A stretch of 64,000 nucleotides of DNA from DAOUKH01 sp965219875. GTDB lineage: Bacteria; Chloroflexota; Dehalococcoidia; SHYB01. The stretch lies in the NCBI GenBank assembly GCA_965219875.1, contig CBDCOW010000003.1:434001-498000 (forward strand), read 5' to 3'. The notes below the pieces were generated by a model. That model saw only the letters and a program-made list of their open reading frames with translations. It was not told the DNA's origin and did no database searches. Each line of letters starts with the position of its first letter. The stretch's first letter is position 1. A program made the translations under genes and the position numbers. Shown one piece after another: positions 51,090 to 60,514 of the stretch.

Positions 51090-52544
51090 TCATGAGGCCG
51101 CCTCCAGGATGTTCATGATCGGCGCGAGCCCGGCGTCGAAGTAGTCGGTTACCAGCGCGGGATAGATGCCGACGATGAAGATAACGATGATCATGCCGGC
51201 CAGCGGCACGGCCTCGGTGAGCGTGGCATCGCTGATTGAGGCGAAGCGGCGCTGCTCCGGCCCGAAGAAGATGCGGCGCACCGTCCAGAGAATATAGCCC
51301 GCGCTCAGGAAGACGCCGACGATGGAGAGGATCGTCGCCTCGCGGTACGCCTCGAACGAGCCGATGAACACCAGCACCTCGGCCACAAACCCGCTCATCG
51401 TCGGCAGGCCGATGGCGGCGAAGCCGGCGGCGACAAAGGCGACGGCCAACACCGGCATCCGGCCCGCCAGGCCACCGAGGTCGGGAATGTGCCGCGTGTG
51501 CGCCTTCTCATACACGTACCCCGCGAGCATGAACAGCAGCCCCGTGATCGTGCCGTGGGTGAACATCTGCAACGCCGCCCCGGTCAGGCCGATCTGGTGC
51601 AGCGACGCGACACCGAGCAGGACGAAGCCCATGTGGCTGATGGAGCTATAGGCGATGAGGCGTTTTATGTCACGTTGCCGGAAGACCATGACCGCGCCGT
51701 AGAGGACGTTCACCACCGCCAGCGTGGCCAACAGCCAGGCCCAGTTCGCCGTCACTTCAGGGAAGAGGCTGACGTTGAGCCGCAGGATCGCGTAGCCGCC
51801 CATCTTCAACATCACGCCGGCCAGCATCACGCTGGCGGCGGTAGGAGCATCGGTGTGAGCGTCGGGGAGCCAGGTGTGGAAGGGCCACACGGGCAGCTTC
51901 ACCGCGAAGGCCGCCAGCAGCAGGAAGAAGACACCCTCGGCGGTGATCAGCGCCGTGGTGAACGGCGTATCCCGCAGTTCCATCATGTCGAACGTGCCCG
52001 TCGAGAAGAAGATCACCAGGAATCCGGCGAGCATCAGCGCGCTGCTTCCCGCCGTGAACAGCAGGAACTTCATCGCCGAGTACTCTTTGCGCCCGCTTCC
52101 CCAGATGCTGATGAGCATGTACATGGGGATCAGCTCGACTTCCCAGAACAGGAAGAAGAGCAGCAGGTCGAGCGAGACGAAGACGCCGAGAATGCCCGTC
52201 TCCAGCAGCAGCAACCAGAAGAAGAACTCCCTGACGCGGTCCTTCACCCCCCAGGAGACCAACACCGCGCCCACGCCGAGCAGCCCCGTCAGCGCCAGCA
52301 GCGGCGCGCTCAGTCCGTCGACGCCGACGAAGTACTGCACCTTCAGGGCCGACAGCCAACTATGTTGCTGCACCCACTGCGGCTCGCCCGCGTCGAGGTC
52401 GATGCCCGCCCAGACGATCAGCCCGAGGACGAGCACCGCGATCGTCGCCGCTAGGGCTGCCCACCGGACATGGCGGTCTTCCCTAAGGAAGAGCAGGATG
52501 AAGAGGGCCGCCGCCGCGGGCAGGAAGACCGTCGCCGTTAACAC
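51090..52544 (-). CDS. nuoM: NADH-quinone oxidoreductase subunit M
   Basis: This 484-residue antiporter-like subunit contains FAVKLPVWPFHTWLPDAHTDAP and RDIKRLIAYSSISHMGFV, plus ELIPMYMLI (the conserved Glu of TM5). The start is a GTG. It pumps protons in the membrane arm of complex I. Confidence 0.95.
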   Translation of the reverse strand: MLTATVFLPAAAALFILLFLREDRHVRWAALAATIAVLVLGLIVWAGIDLDAGEPQWVQQHSWLSALKVQYFVGVDGLSAPLLALTGLLGVGAVLVSWGVKDRVREFFFWLLLLETGILGVFVSLDLLLFFLFWEVELIPMYMLISIWGSGRKEYSAMKFLLFTAGSSALMLAGFLVIFFSTGTFDMMELRDTPFTTALITAEGVFFLLLAAFAVKLPVWPFHTWLPDAHTDAPTAASVMLAGVMLKMGGYAILRLNVSLFPEVTANWAWLLATLAVVNVLYGAVMVFRQRDIKRLIAYSSISHMGFVLLGVASLHQIGLTGAALQMFTHGTITGLLFMLAGYVYEKAHTRHIPDLGGLAGRMPVLAVAFVAAGFAAIGLPTMSGFVAEVLVFIGSFEAYREATILSIVGVFLSAGYILWTVRRIFFGPEQRRFASISDATLTEAVPLAGMIIVIFIVGIYPALVTDYFDAGLAPIMNILEAAS

Positions 52545-52610
52545 CGCGCGCCCCCGTTCTCAAGGGCGCCGGCCGGACGCGCAACGCTGTCGATTACCAC
52601 ATACATCCGG

Positions 52611-54596
52611 CTAGCCCCATATCCAGAATGCCGCGGCAATAAGGATGACGCCCGAGGCGATGACGGCCCCGTAGGCCTGCACCTGACCGTTCTGGAGCGT
52701 GGACGGCCACCGTCCCAGATTCCGGCCCAACCAGCCGGTGAAGTTCACCGCCCGGTCCACGAGGTGTGTGTCGATGAACTCGACCACCGCGCCGGCGCCG
52801 TCGATGAAGAGGCGGCGCACGATGATCTCTTCGTAGAGGGTGTCGATGTAGTAGCGGTTCGCGAGGACTCGGTAGACGGGCGCAAAGCGCCGCGCCACCG
52901 CCGCCGGCGACGGCGCGCCCAACCGGTACATGGAGTAGGCGAGGACGACCCCCGCCGCGCCCACGGCCGACGAGACCGCGGCGACGCCGACGTTGAACTC
53001 GTGCGGGTGGGCCTCGCCGAGGAAGATCGACAGGCTGAAGGCGCCGATGTCGAGGAAGTCCCAGGGCAGGTCGGCCAGCCCAAAGAAGATCGCCGGAACG
53101 GCTAGCGCCACCAGCGGCAGGGTAATGAGCCACGGCGATTCGTGGGGCGCGCCGTGCCCGTGCTCCGACCCGTGATCGGACGCTGCCACAGCCGCGTCCG
53201 GCTCGCCGTTCCCGGCGGGAGCGTGGGCCGCCGCCTCGGCTGCCGCGCCACCCTTGTACTCGCCGGAGAACGTCATGAACAACATACGGAAGACGTAGAA
53301 CCCGGTGATGCCGGCGGTCAGCACGGCAATCCAGTAGAGCGCGGCCCCGCCGCCGATCCCGAACGTGTTCTCCGAAGCCGCAAGCAGGATCGCGTCCTTG
53401 CTCCAGAAGCCGGCCAAGGGGAAGATCCCCACCAGCGCCAGCGCCCCGATCATCATCGTCCCGTAGGTGCGGGGCATGAACCGGCGCAGGCCGCCCATGT
53501 AACGCATGTCGTAGGTCTCAGTGGTGTGGTGGACGCTGCCCGCGCCCAGAAAGAGCAGCGCCTTGAAGAAGGCGTGGGCGAGCAGGTGGAAGATCGCCGC
53601 GCCGAACGCCCCCGTCCCCAACGCGAGGAACATGTAGCCGAGCTGGCTCACCGTCGAGAAGGCGAGCACGCGCTTGATATCGTTGTTCACCAGCGCCATC
53701 GTCGCCGCCAGCATCGCCGTCCCGCCGCCGATCCACGCCACGACGGTCAGCGCCGACTCGGAGTGCTCGAACAGCGGGAACATCCGCGCCACCAGGAACA
53801 CGCCCGCGGCAACCATCGTTGCGGCGTGGATGAGCGCGCTCACCGGCGTGGGGCCCTCCATCGCGTCGGGCAGCCACACGTGCAGGGGGAACTGGCCCGA
53901 CTTGCCCACGGCCCCGGCGAAGATTCCCAGGCAGAGCCACGTCAGGCCCACCCCCGCGATCGCGCCGACTTCCGCGGCGTGATTGAGCGCCTCGATGTCG
54001 AGCGTTCCCGCGAACACGAAGGCCCAAGCGATGGCGATCATGAAGCCGACGTCGCCCAGCCTCGTAACGAGGAACGCCTTCTTCGCCGCCCGCGCCGCCT
54101 CGGGCTTGCGGAACCAGAAGCCGATGAGCAGGTACGAGCTCAGCCCCACCAGCTCCCAGAAAACGAATAGGAAGACGAGCCCCGATGCCATCACCAGCCC
54201 CAGCATCGACGCGGTGAACAGCGACATGTAGGCGAAGTAGCGCGTGAAGCTCTCGTCGTCCTTCATATACTCCAGGCCGTAGACCTGTACGAGGAGGCTC
54301 ACGCCGGTCACGATGACCGCCATCACCGCGGTCAGACCGTCCATCGTGACGCCGACGTTGATGTCGAGCGAGCCGATGGTCAGCCATTCGCGGGTCTCGA
54401 AGCCGAGGTCGTGCCCCGGGGCGTTGATGACCTCGACCAGTGCCCACAGCGAAAGAACGAAGGCGGCGGCCATCGCGGCCACGGTCAGATACCCCGCGCC
54501 GCGCCATCGCGACCCCATGACGGGCCGCAGCAGGGCGATCAGGACGAACGACCCCAGGGGGAGAAAGAAGATGGACCAGACGTCGATTTCGGGCAC
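52611..54596 (-). CDS. nuoL: NADH-quinone oxidoreductase subunit L
   Basis: This 661-residue protein has GKSGQFPLHVWLPDAMEGPTPVSALIHAAT (cited in parts: FPLHVWLPDAMEGPTP, SALIHAATMV) and NDIKRVLAFSTVSQLGY. A His/Gly/Ala-rich loop (~460-490) precedes the long C-terminal lateral helix and last TM. It is the largest antiporter-like subunit of complex I. GTG start directly abuts the DUF2007 gene stop. Confidence 0.95.
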   Translation of the reverse strand: MPEIDVWSIFFLPLGSFVLIALLRPVMGSRWRGAGYLTVAAMAAAFVLSLWALVEVINAPGHDLGFETREWLTIGSLDINVGVTMDGLTAVMAVIVTGVSLLVQVYGLEYMKDDESFTRYFAYMSLFTASMLGLVMASGLVFLFVFWELVGLSSYLLIGFWFRKPEAARAAKKAFLVTRLGDVGFMIAIAWAFVFAGTLDIEALNHAAEVGAIAGVGLTWLCLGIFAGAVGKSGQFPLHVWLPDAMEGPTPVSALIHAATMVAAGVFLVARMFPLFEHSESALTVVAWIGGGTAMLAATMALVNNDIKRVLAFSTVSQLGYMFLALGTGAFGAAIFHLLAHAFFKALLFLGAGSVHHTTETYDMRYMGGLRRFMPRTYGTMMIGALALVGIFPLAGFWSKDAILLAASENTFGIGGGAALYWIAVLTAGITGFYVFRMLFMTFSGEYKGGAAAEAAAHAPAGNGEPDAAVAASDHGSEHGHGAPHESPWLITLPLVALAVPAIFFGLADLPWDFLDIGAFSLSIFLGEAHPHEFNVGVAAVSSAVGAAGVVLAYSMYRLGAPSPAAVARRFAPVYRVLANRYYIDTLYEEIIVRRLFIDGAGAVVEFIDTHLVDRAVNFTGWLGRNLGRWPSTLQNGQVQAYGAVIASGVILIAAAFWIWG

Positions 54597-54794
54597 TTAG
54601 ATTTTCCGCATGATCTCGTCGGCCACGTGCTCCCTGCCTCGGGGCACGTAGACGATGAACTTCGTGGTCTCGCTCCAGCTCGTAATGTCGCCGTCGGGAA
54701 GGATCCGTGACGGCAGACCCTCGGCCTCGAACAGCTCCTTCCACATCTCTGCGAGGAGCAGGTTCGGCGCCTGTTTATAGGGGGACCAGGACAC
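54597..54794 (-). CDS. DUF2007-like small protein inside nuo operon
   Basis: This 65-residue soluble protein reads SPYKQAPNLLLAEMWKELFEAEG, cited in two parts (SPYKQAPNLLLAEMW, KELFEAEGLPSRIL), then FIVYVPRGREHVADEI. That is the pattern of DUF2007, a short ferredoxin-like putative signalling domain. It sits between nuoK and nuoL with 3- and 0-base gaps, so it is translated with complex I. Its role in complex I is unknown. Confidence 0.75.
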   Translation of the reverse strand: MSWSPYKQAPNLLLAEMWKELFEAEGLPSRILPDGDITSWSETTKFIVYVPRGREHVADEIMRKI

Positions 54795-54797
54795 GCG

Positions 54798-55106
54798 TTA
54801 GCCTTTCATGCCGTCGACGGCGGTGATGTCGACGGATTCCTTGTTCCTGAAGAGTGCGATGACAATGGCCAGCGCGAGAGCAACCTCCGCCGCCGCGACC
54901 GTGATCACGAACATGGCGAACACGTGGCCCGTCAGCGCCTGCGGCGTCACGAAGCGGGTGAAGGCGATGAAGGCCAGGTTCGACGCGTTGAACATCAGCT
55001 CGATGGACATCAGGACGGTGACGATGTTGCGCTTCGCCAGCGCACCCGCCAGACCGATGCTGAAGATGATCGCGGAGAGAACCAGATAGTGTTCGAGGCC
55101 CGCCAT
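54798..55106 (-). CDS. nuoK: NADH-quinone oxidoreductase subunit K
   Basis: This 102-residue, three-helix protein has LMSIELMFNASNLAFIAF, the conserved Glu in TM2, and AAAEVALALAIVIALFR. It is a membrane-arm subunit, homologous to MrpC. An 8-base gap follows nuoJ. Confidence 0.95.
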   Translation of the reverse strand: MAGLEHYLVLSAIIFSIGLAGALAKRNIVTVLMSIELMFNASNLAFIAFTRFVTPQALTGHVFAMFVITVAAAEVALALAIVIALFRNKESVDITAVDGMKG

Positions 55107-55114
55107 GCTTCTTC

Positions 55115-55618
55115 TTAGTCCTCGTCCTTGCCCTTGGCGATGACGATGGCGCCGATCATCACCGCGAGCAGGAGCACCCCGGCGATGATGAAGGCGAGCA
55201 CGTAGACGTTCACGATGAGGTCGGCGATGGCCGTCGTGGTGTTGTCGAGCGGCTCGCTCTTGGAGAGCCGCCAGTCCGTGTTGACGATGGCGGTGACGAA
55301 CGTGGCCAGCAGGAGCGCCGCCAGGCCCATCGCGGGCCGCAGGAGTTTGCCGGAGGGGTTGCCCTGCTGCACGTCGCGCGTGAGCAGGATGGCGAAGACG
55401 ATCAGAATCGAGATGCCGCCGCCGTAAATGAGAATCTGCACCACGGCGAGGAAGTCGGCGTTCAGCGTGATGAAGAGCCCGGCGACACAGAGGAACGTCA
55501 CGACCAGCAGCAGCGCCGCGCGGAAGATGTCGCGCACCAGCACGACGCCGAGTGCGGAGCCCGCCGCCGCCGCGCCCAGTATCCAGAAAGCGATCGAGTT
55601 GCCCGCGCCAACGTCCAT
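55115..55618 (-). CDS. nuoJ: NADH-quinone oxidoreductase subunit J
   Basis: This 167-residue, five-helix protein has the NuoJ-type ILIYGGGISILIVFAILLTRDV segment (cited partly: IYGGGISILIVFAILL). It sits between nuoI and nuoK as expected. Confidence 0.93.
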   Translation of the reverse strand: MDVGAGNSIAFWILGAAAAGSALGVVLVRDIFRAALLLVVTFLCVAGLFITLNADFLAVVQILIYGGGISILIVFAILLTRDVQQGNPSGKLLRPAMGLAALLLATFVTAIVNTDWRLSKSEPLDNTTTAIADLIVNVYVLAFIIAGVLLLAVMIGAIVIAKGKDED

Positions 55619-55622
55619 GGTC

Positions 55623-56114
55623 TTAGCGGCCGGCCTCCCCGCCGGTCAGCGAGGTCCCGCTCTCGAAGTCGACGCCGTGGAGGTGCGGCCTGGCGAAGGC
55701 GCTCGGCTTCTTGCGCGACGTGCGAAGCTCGTCGATGTGGACCACCATGCTCTTGCGGGTATAGGTGGCGCGCTCGTAGCCGGTGCCCATGAACAGCGCA
55801 TCGTAGGGACAGGCCTCGACGCAGAGGCCGCAGAACATGCAGCGCCCGGTGTCGATGTCGAAGACCTCTAGGGCGTAGTCGTCCCCCACGTTCGGGTTCT
55901 CCTGCGGGGCCGTCTCGATGCGGATGGTGCCCAGGGGGCAATACTTGGCGCAGGAGGCGCAGCCGGTGCAGCGGTCCTCGTACCACACGAACTCGTAGCC
56001 CCGGTAGCGCGGATGCTCCGGCAGCCGCTGCTCGGGGTATTCGACGGTAACGGGCTTGCGGAAGAGGTGCTTCAGTGTGAGCGCCATCCCCTTGAGGATT
56101 CCTTCTCCGTACAT
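55623..56114 (-). CDS. nuoI: NADH-quinone oxidoreductase subunit I
   Basis: The start is ATG 56114. The 163-residue protein has two 4Fe-4S sites, CTGCASCAKYCP and CMFCGLCVEACPYDA (the last Cys of each pairs with the other). It is the Q-module ferredoxin that leads to NuoB. The frame stays open upstream because of antisense GC-rich nuoH sequence, but that part is not coding. Confidence 0.95.
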   Translation of the reverse strand: MYGEGILKGMALTLKHLFRKPVTVEYPEQRLPEHPRYRGYEFVWYEDRCTGCASCAKYCPLGTIRIETAPQENPNVGDDYALEVFDIDTGRCMFCGLCVEACPYDALFMGTGYERATYTRKSMVVHIDELRTSRKKPSAFARPHLHGVDFESGTSLTGGEAGR

Positions 56115-56116
56115 CC

Positions 56117-57403
56117 CTACCCTCCCCCTGCCTCGCCGCGCACGGCGGCTGGCTCTCCGGCGATGACCGGGCGCGAAGGATCGACGATCCGGCGGGTCCG
56201 GCCTTGGAAGCCCAAGATACGTGTCATGACGACAATGGAGCCGATGGCGATGGCGAAATTGACCGGAATGATCCAATAGGGCAAGTCTGCTGCGTCGCGG
56301 AAGGCCACGACCTCGGCGGCGACTACGAACAGGTTCACGATAGAGAGCGGCAGGAGGAACTTCCAGCCAAACCCCATGATCTGATCGACGCGCATCCGGG
56401 GGATCGTCGCCCGCACCCAGATCAGCACCCCGATCACGAAGCCCATCTTCAGCACCAGCCACAGATAGGGCGGAATCGGCTCGGGGCCCTTGAAGCCGCT
56501 GAGGAACAGCGTGGCGGTGATGGCCGCGAAGCCGATGATCGCCGCGTATTCGGCGAGCTGCACCACCGTCCACTTCATCCCGCTGTACTCGGTGTGGAAC
56601 CCTGAAATGATCTCCGACTCCGCCTCCAGCAGGTCGAATGGCGCGCGGTTGAGCTCGGCGGAGACGGCGATGGCGAAGACGATGAACCCAAGCGGCATCC
56701 ACGCCAGGTTGGGCGCGAACCGCTGCTGCTCGACGATCTCGGTGAGGTTCAGGCTGCCGGTGAGCACCACCACGCCCATGATCGAGAGCACCAGCGGTAT
56801 CTCGTAGCTCACCAACAACGCGACGGCGCGCATCGCGCCGAACAATGAATACTTGTTGTTCGAGCTCCACCCGCCCATGAACACGGCGATCTCCGCCGCC
56901 GTGGTCACGCCGATGACGTAGAGGATCCCGACATCGATGTTGGCCAGGACGGCGCCGAACGGCCCCCAGGGAATCACCGCGAACATCGCGATGATCATGG
57001 CCGCGAACGCGAGCGGCGCCAGGCCGAAGAGGAACTTGTCGGCGGCGCGCGGTGTCGTGTCTTCCTTCGTCATCAGCTTCAGCGCGTCGGCAACAGGCTG
57101 GAGGAGACCGAACACTCCGACGCGGTTGGGGCCGGGGCGTTGCGTGAAGCGCCCCAACAGCTTGCGCTCCATCAGGATGACGTAGGGCACACCAAGCGTC
57201 GCGACGTTCACCACAAGCAGGCTCCCGATGACGCCCAGGACAATGTAGATCAGCGGATCGGGCCAGCCGCCGGGAACGGCGCCGCCCATCGCGCGGCACA
57301 GGCCGTCGCCCATGCGGGGCAGGAAGTTGATGCCCCACTCCTGCCACAGAGACATGTCGGTCCAGAAACCATCGGGCTTGCACCCGGTCGCGAGGTGTTC
57401 CAC
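56117..57403 (-). CDS. nuoH: NADH-quinone oxidoreductase subunit H
   Basis: This 428-residue protein has the quinone-pocket motifs MERKLLGRFTQRPGPNRVG, LNRAPFDLLEAESEIISGFHTEYSGMK (cited: RAPFDLLEAESE) and WVRATIPRMRVDQIMGFGWK. It connects the Q and membrane arms. The GTG start overlaps the nuoD stop by one base. It has ~60 extra N-terminal residues compared with E. coli. Confidence 0.95.
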   Translation of the reverse strand: MEHLATGCKPDGFWTDMSLWQEWGINFLPRMGDGLCRAMGGAVPGGWPDPLIYIVLGVIGSLLVVNVATLGVPYVILMERKLLGRFTQRPGPNRVGVFGLLQPVADALKLMTKEDTTPRAADKFLFGLAPLAFAAMIIAMFAVIPWGPFGAVLANIDVGILYVIGVTTAAEIAVFMGGWSSNNKYSLFGAMRAVALLVSYEIPLVLSIMGVVVLTGSLNLTEIVEQQRFAPNLAWMPLGFIVFAIAVSAELNRAPFDLLEAESEIISGFHTEYSGMKWTVVQLAEYAAIIGFAAITATLFLSGFKGPEPIPPYLWLVLKMGFVIGVLIWVRATIPRMRVDQIMGFGWKFLLPLSIVNLFVVAAEVVAFRDAADLPYWIIPVNFAIAIGSIVVMTRILGFQGRTRRIVDPSRPVIAGEPAAVRGEAGGG

Positions 57404-58506
57404 TAGCGGTCCACCTCGCCCATGTTGATGTCGATGCTGCCGAAGATGGTGACCAGGTCGGCCATCTTCCAGCCGATGAGCATTTCAGGCAGCGCGGTGA
57501 GGTTGATCAGGGAGGGCGAGCGGATGGCACAGCGGTAGGGGGCAACGCTCCCGTCGCTCACCAGGTGGAAGCCGAGCTCACCCTTGGGCGCTTCGACCTT
57601 TCCATAGGCCTCGCCGGCGGGCGGGCGCAGCAGCATGGGAAGGTCGGTGCGGTGCGGTCCCGGCGGCATCTGCTCCACGCACTGATGGATGATGCGCAGG
57701 CTCTGGCGCATCTCCTCCAGCCGCACCAGGAAGCGGTCGTAGTTGTCGCCGTCGCTCCCCGTCGGAATGTCGAACTCGAACCGGTCGTAGACCTCATAGG
57801 GGTCCGACTTTCGCAGGTCCCAGGCCAGGCCGCTGGCGCGGAGGACGGGACCGGTCGCGCCGGCGTTCACCGCTAGGTCGAGCGGGAGCACGCCGACGCC
57901 CTTGCACCGGCTGATCAGGATCTCGTTCTCGCGCATGAGCTGCTCGTACTCGTCGAACTTGCGGGGCAGCTCGTTGACCACCTCGGCCAGCGCGGGGAAG
58001 AACTCCGGAGGCAGGTCGTCGTTCACCCCGCCGGCCCGCATGTAGGTGTGCGTAATCCGCGCCCCGCACACCATCTCGAACAAGTCGAGGATGCGCTCAC
58101 GGTCGCGGAACATATACATGAGCGGGGTAGCGAAGGCGCCGAGGTCTTGGAGGAAGAACCCGGTGGCGACCTGATGCGACGCGATACGCATCAGCTCCGC
58201 CATCAGCACCCTGATGTACTGACCGCGCTCCGGGACCTCGACGCCGAGCAGCCGCTCGACGCCGATCACGTAGGCCAGGTTGTTCGACATCGACGCGGTG
58301 TAATCGAGCCGGTCGGTGAGGGTGACCACCTGCGTCCACGTGCGCTCCTCGGCCAGCTTCTCCGAGCCGCGGTGCAGGTAGCCGAAGATGGGCTCGACGT
58401 CCTGGATGACCTCGCCGTCGAACACCACCCGCACACGAAAGACGCCGTGGGTGCTGGGGTGATGCGGCCCCAGGTTGACGGTGATCGGCTCTGACTTAAG
58501 GGTCAC
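57403..58506 (-). CDS. nuoD: NADH-quinone oxidoreductase subunit D
   Basis: This 367-residue protein contains NLGPHHPSTHGVFR and, near the end, DINMGEVDR. It forms the quinone site with NuoB. nuoC lies 24 bases upstream as a separate gene, so C and D are not fused. Confidence 0.95.
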   Translation of the reverse strand: MTLKSEPITVNLGPHHPSTHGVFRVRVVFDGEVIQDVEPIFGYLHRGSEKLAEERTWTQVVTLTDRLDYTASMSNNLAYVIGVERLLGVEVPERGQYIRVLMAELMRIASHQVATGFFLQDLGAFATPLMYMFRDRERILDLFEMVCGARITHTYMRAGGVNDDLPPEFFPALAEVVNELPRKFDEYEQLMRENEILISRCKGVGVLPLDLAVNAGATGPVLRASGLAWDLRKSDPYEVYDRFEFDIPTGSDGDNYDRFLVRLEEMRQSLRIIHQCVEQMPPGPHRTDLPMLLRPPAGEAYGKVEAPKGELGFHLVSDGSVAPYRCAIRSPSLINLTALPEMLIGWKMADLVTIFGSIDINMGEVDR

Positions 58507-58530
58507 GGCGTATCGCTTGAGCGCCCCGGG

Positions 58531-58983
58531 CTACGGCCTGCGGAGCAGGAAATCCTTCCGCAGGGGATAGCCCTCGAAGCCCTCCCACAGGACGATGCGT
58601 TTCAGGTCGGGATGCCCGTCGAAGCGCACCCCCATCAGGTCGAAGACCTCGCGTTCCTGGAAGTTGGCCGACTTCCACACGCCGGTCACGCTGGGGACCT
58701 CCGGCGTGGTGCGGCCATAGGCCCGTGTCTTCACCAGGGCTCCGTGATTCCGCCGGTAGGAGGTCAACCGGTAGATAATTTCGAAGTAGTCCACGTAGTC
58801 CACCGCGGTGAGGTGAATCAGCGCGGCGAAGTCGAGTTCGGGGTCGTCGCAGAGGAAGCGCGCCGCGTCCACTACCGAGGGCGCGTTCAGCACCACCGCC
58901 GCCTCGCCGCTTTCGGCGACCGACCCGGGGACGGCGGCGCGGAGCCGGTCCGCAAGCTCGTTGCCGGAGAGGGCCTTAGTCAC
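58531..58983 (-). CDS. nuoC: NADH-quinone oxidoreductase subunit C
   Basis: This 150-residue protein includes FQEREVFDLMGVRFDGHPDLKRI (cited: EREVFDLMGVRFDGHPDL) and WEGFEGYPLRKDF, typical of the 30 kDa subunit. It overlaps nuoB by eight bases. Confidence 0.93.
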   Translation of the reverse strand: MTKALSGNELADRLRAAVPGSVAESGEAAVVLNAPSVVDAARFLCDDPELDFAALIHLTAVDYVDYFEIIYRLTSYRRNHGALVKTRAYGRTTPEVPSVTGVWKSANFQEREVFDLMGVRFDGHPDLKRIVLWEGFEGYPLRKDFLLRRP

Positions 58984-59644
58984 GGGCGAACGTCCTGCGC
59001 TTCCCGATACTGCCCCGCGTGACCTTCTCGTGAAGCTTCATGATCGCGTAGAGCAGCGCGTCGGGCCGGGGCGGGCAGCCGGGCACGTAGACGTCCACGG
59101 GTACGATGCGGTTGACTCCCGGCGTCACGCTGTACGAATCGTAGTAGGGGCCGCCGCTGGTGGCGCACACCCCCATCGAGATAACCCAGCGCGGCTCCGC
59201 CATCTGCTGGTAGATCCGCCGGATGGGAACCGCCATCTTCCAGGTCACCGTCCCCGACACGATCATCAGATCGGCCTGGCGCGGCGAGGCGCGGAAGGCT
59301 TCCATGCCGAAGCGCGCAATGTCGAAACGCGACATCGCGCTGCCGATCATCTCGAAGGCGCAGCAGGCCAGCCCGAAGGTCAGAGGCCACATCGAGTTCT
59401 TGCGCCCCCAGGAGACCAACGCGTCGACCGACGTGACCAAGACGTTGCGCTGCGTCTCCTCGGAGATCACCAGTGGGTCGTCCATCACCTGGCGGGGCGA
59501 GTCGAGGATGAGCTGGTTAATCTCGGCGCCCTCTTCGGCGTCGAGGCGGCGCGACAGCTCGCGGGGGATCGCGTAGGGGTTGGCGGGCTGGGTGTCGTCT
59601 GGCTCGGGCACGGCTAGCTCCACTGCAGGGCGCGCTTGCGCCAT
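58976..59644 (-). CDS. nuoB: NADH-quinone oxidoreductase subunit B
   Basis: This 222-residue protein carries the N2-cluster cysteines in FGLACCAFEM, MGVCATSGGPYYDSY and YVPGCPPRPDALLYAI. It overlaps nuoA by 31 bases if the first ATG is used. A later start inside the variable N-terminus is possible. Confidence 0.95.
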   Translation of the reverse strand: MAQARPAVELAVPEPDDTQPANPYAIPRELSRRLDAEEGAEINQLILDSPRQVMDDPLVISEETQRNVLVTSVDALVSWGRKNSMWPLTFGLACCAFEMIGSAMSRFDIARFGMEAFRASPRQADLMIVSGTVTWKMAVPIRRIYQQMAEPRWVISMGVCATSGGPYYDSYSVTPGVNRIVPVDVYVPGCPPRPDALLYAIMKLHEKVTRGSIGKRRTFARD

Positions 59645-59994
59645 TCATAGAGGAGGCCCAGGGTGATGATCCCCACGAAGACGGCCACCGCGCCGAAGCC
59701 GAACCATTCAAGCCCGCGCGCGTTGACCGCCCAGGGAAACAGGAAGACGGCCTCGATATCGAAGATGAGAAACGAGAGCGCGAAGTAGTAGTAGCGGAAG
59801 TTGAACCGAACCCAGGAGCCGCCGATGGTGCGGACGCCGCACTCGTAGGTGTCGCTCTTCACGCTGTCGCGGACCTGGGGCTTGATCCCGACTACGGTGA
59901 GCAGGTAGGGGATGAGCAGCATGCTCAACGGGATCGCCACGGCGAAGATGAGGAAGATCCCGATGAAGCCGAACTCACTCACGACGGCCCCCAA
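59614..59994 (-). CDS. nuoA: NADH-quinone oxidoreductase subunit A
   Basis: This 126-residue, three-helix protein has the conserved TYECGVRTIG loop and FDIEAVFLFPWAV. It is first in the operon, with its promoter at 60081-60109. Confidence 0.95.
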   Translation of the reverse strand: MGAVVSEFGFIGIFLIFAVAIPLSMLLIPYLLTVVGIKPQVRDSVKSDTYECGVRTIGGSWVRFNFRYYYFALSFLIFDIEAVFLFPWAVNARGLEWFGFGAVAVFVGIITLGLLYEWRKRALQWS

Positions 59995-60080
59995 AACGTG
60001 AAGCGCATTAGATGAATCACGCGATGCCTCGTCTTAGGAGTAACGCGGCCCCTCCATGCGCGCCTGAAGTGCGGGCGCTC

Positions 60081-60109
60081 AATGTAGCACAGGGCCCTAG
60101 GGCTTTCAA
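60081..60109 (-). promoter_or_regulatory. Promoter of the nuo operon
   Basis: On the minus strand TTGAAA (60109-60104), 17 bases, TACATT (60086-60081). It gives an ~80-base leader before nuoA. The spacer contains the palindrome CCCTAGGG. Confidence 0.65.
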
Positions 60110-60135
60110 GTGAATTTTTTAACAAAGTTTCCGGG

Positions 60136-60471
60136 CTACGCGTCCGAGCCGGCGCGCTCCTCGAACACCTCCGACGCCACCCGCAGCGCGTTCCCCGCGC
60201 AGGGCCAGCTCGCGTAGAAGGCCATCATCAGCATCACCTCGGCGATCTCGTCCTGGGAGCAGCCGTTGTTGAGGCCCAACTGCACGTGAGCGCGAATCTG
60301 GTCCGTGCGGTAGAGCGCCGTCAGCGCCGCGATCACGCACAGGCTCCGCTCCCGATGGGTCAGGTCCGGCCGGTCCCAGATCTCCCCGAACAGCAAGTCG
60401 TCGGTGATCTCCCCATACCGCGGCGCGATCTTGTCATACATCGCCCGCGCTTTCCTTGGCAGTCCCCGCAT
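60136..60471 (-). CDS. Carboxymuconolactone decarboxylase-like protein
   Basis: This 111-residue protein has the CMD/AhpD pattern: LTHRERSLCVIAALTALY, IRAHVQLGLNNGCSQDEIAEVMLMMAFYASWP (cited: HVQLGLNNGCSQDEIAEV). The paired Cys of true AhpD peroxidases is not present as CxxC, so it is the decarboxylase-like branch; the substrate is unknown. Confidence 0.87.
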   Translation of the reverse strand: MRGLPRKARAMYDKIAPRYGEITDDLLFGEIWDRPDLTHRERSLCVIAALTALYRTDQIRAHVQLGLNNGCSQDEIAEVMLMMAFYASWPCAGNALRVASEVFEERAGSDA

Positions 60472-60514
60472 GGCGTACCTCCTCGGCCCTGTTGGGCCGC
60501 CGCCATTCTACCCG

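Noticed and set aside
55623..57383. A 586-codon frame that includes nuoI.
   Set aside because: Only the last 163 codons are NuoI. The upstream part is an alternative frame of nuoH and is Arg-rich.
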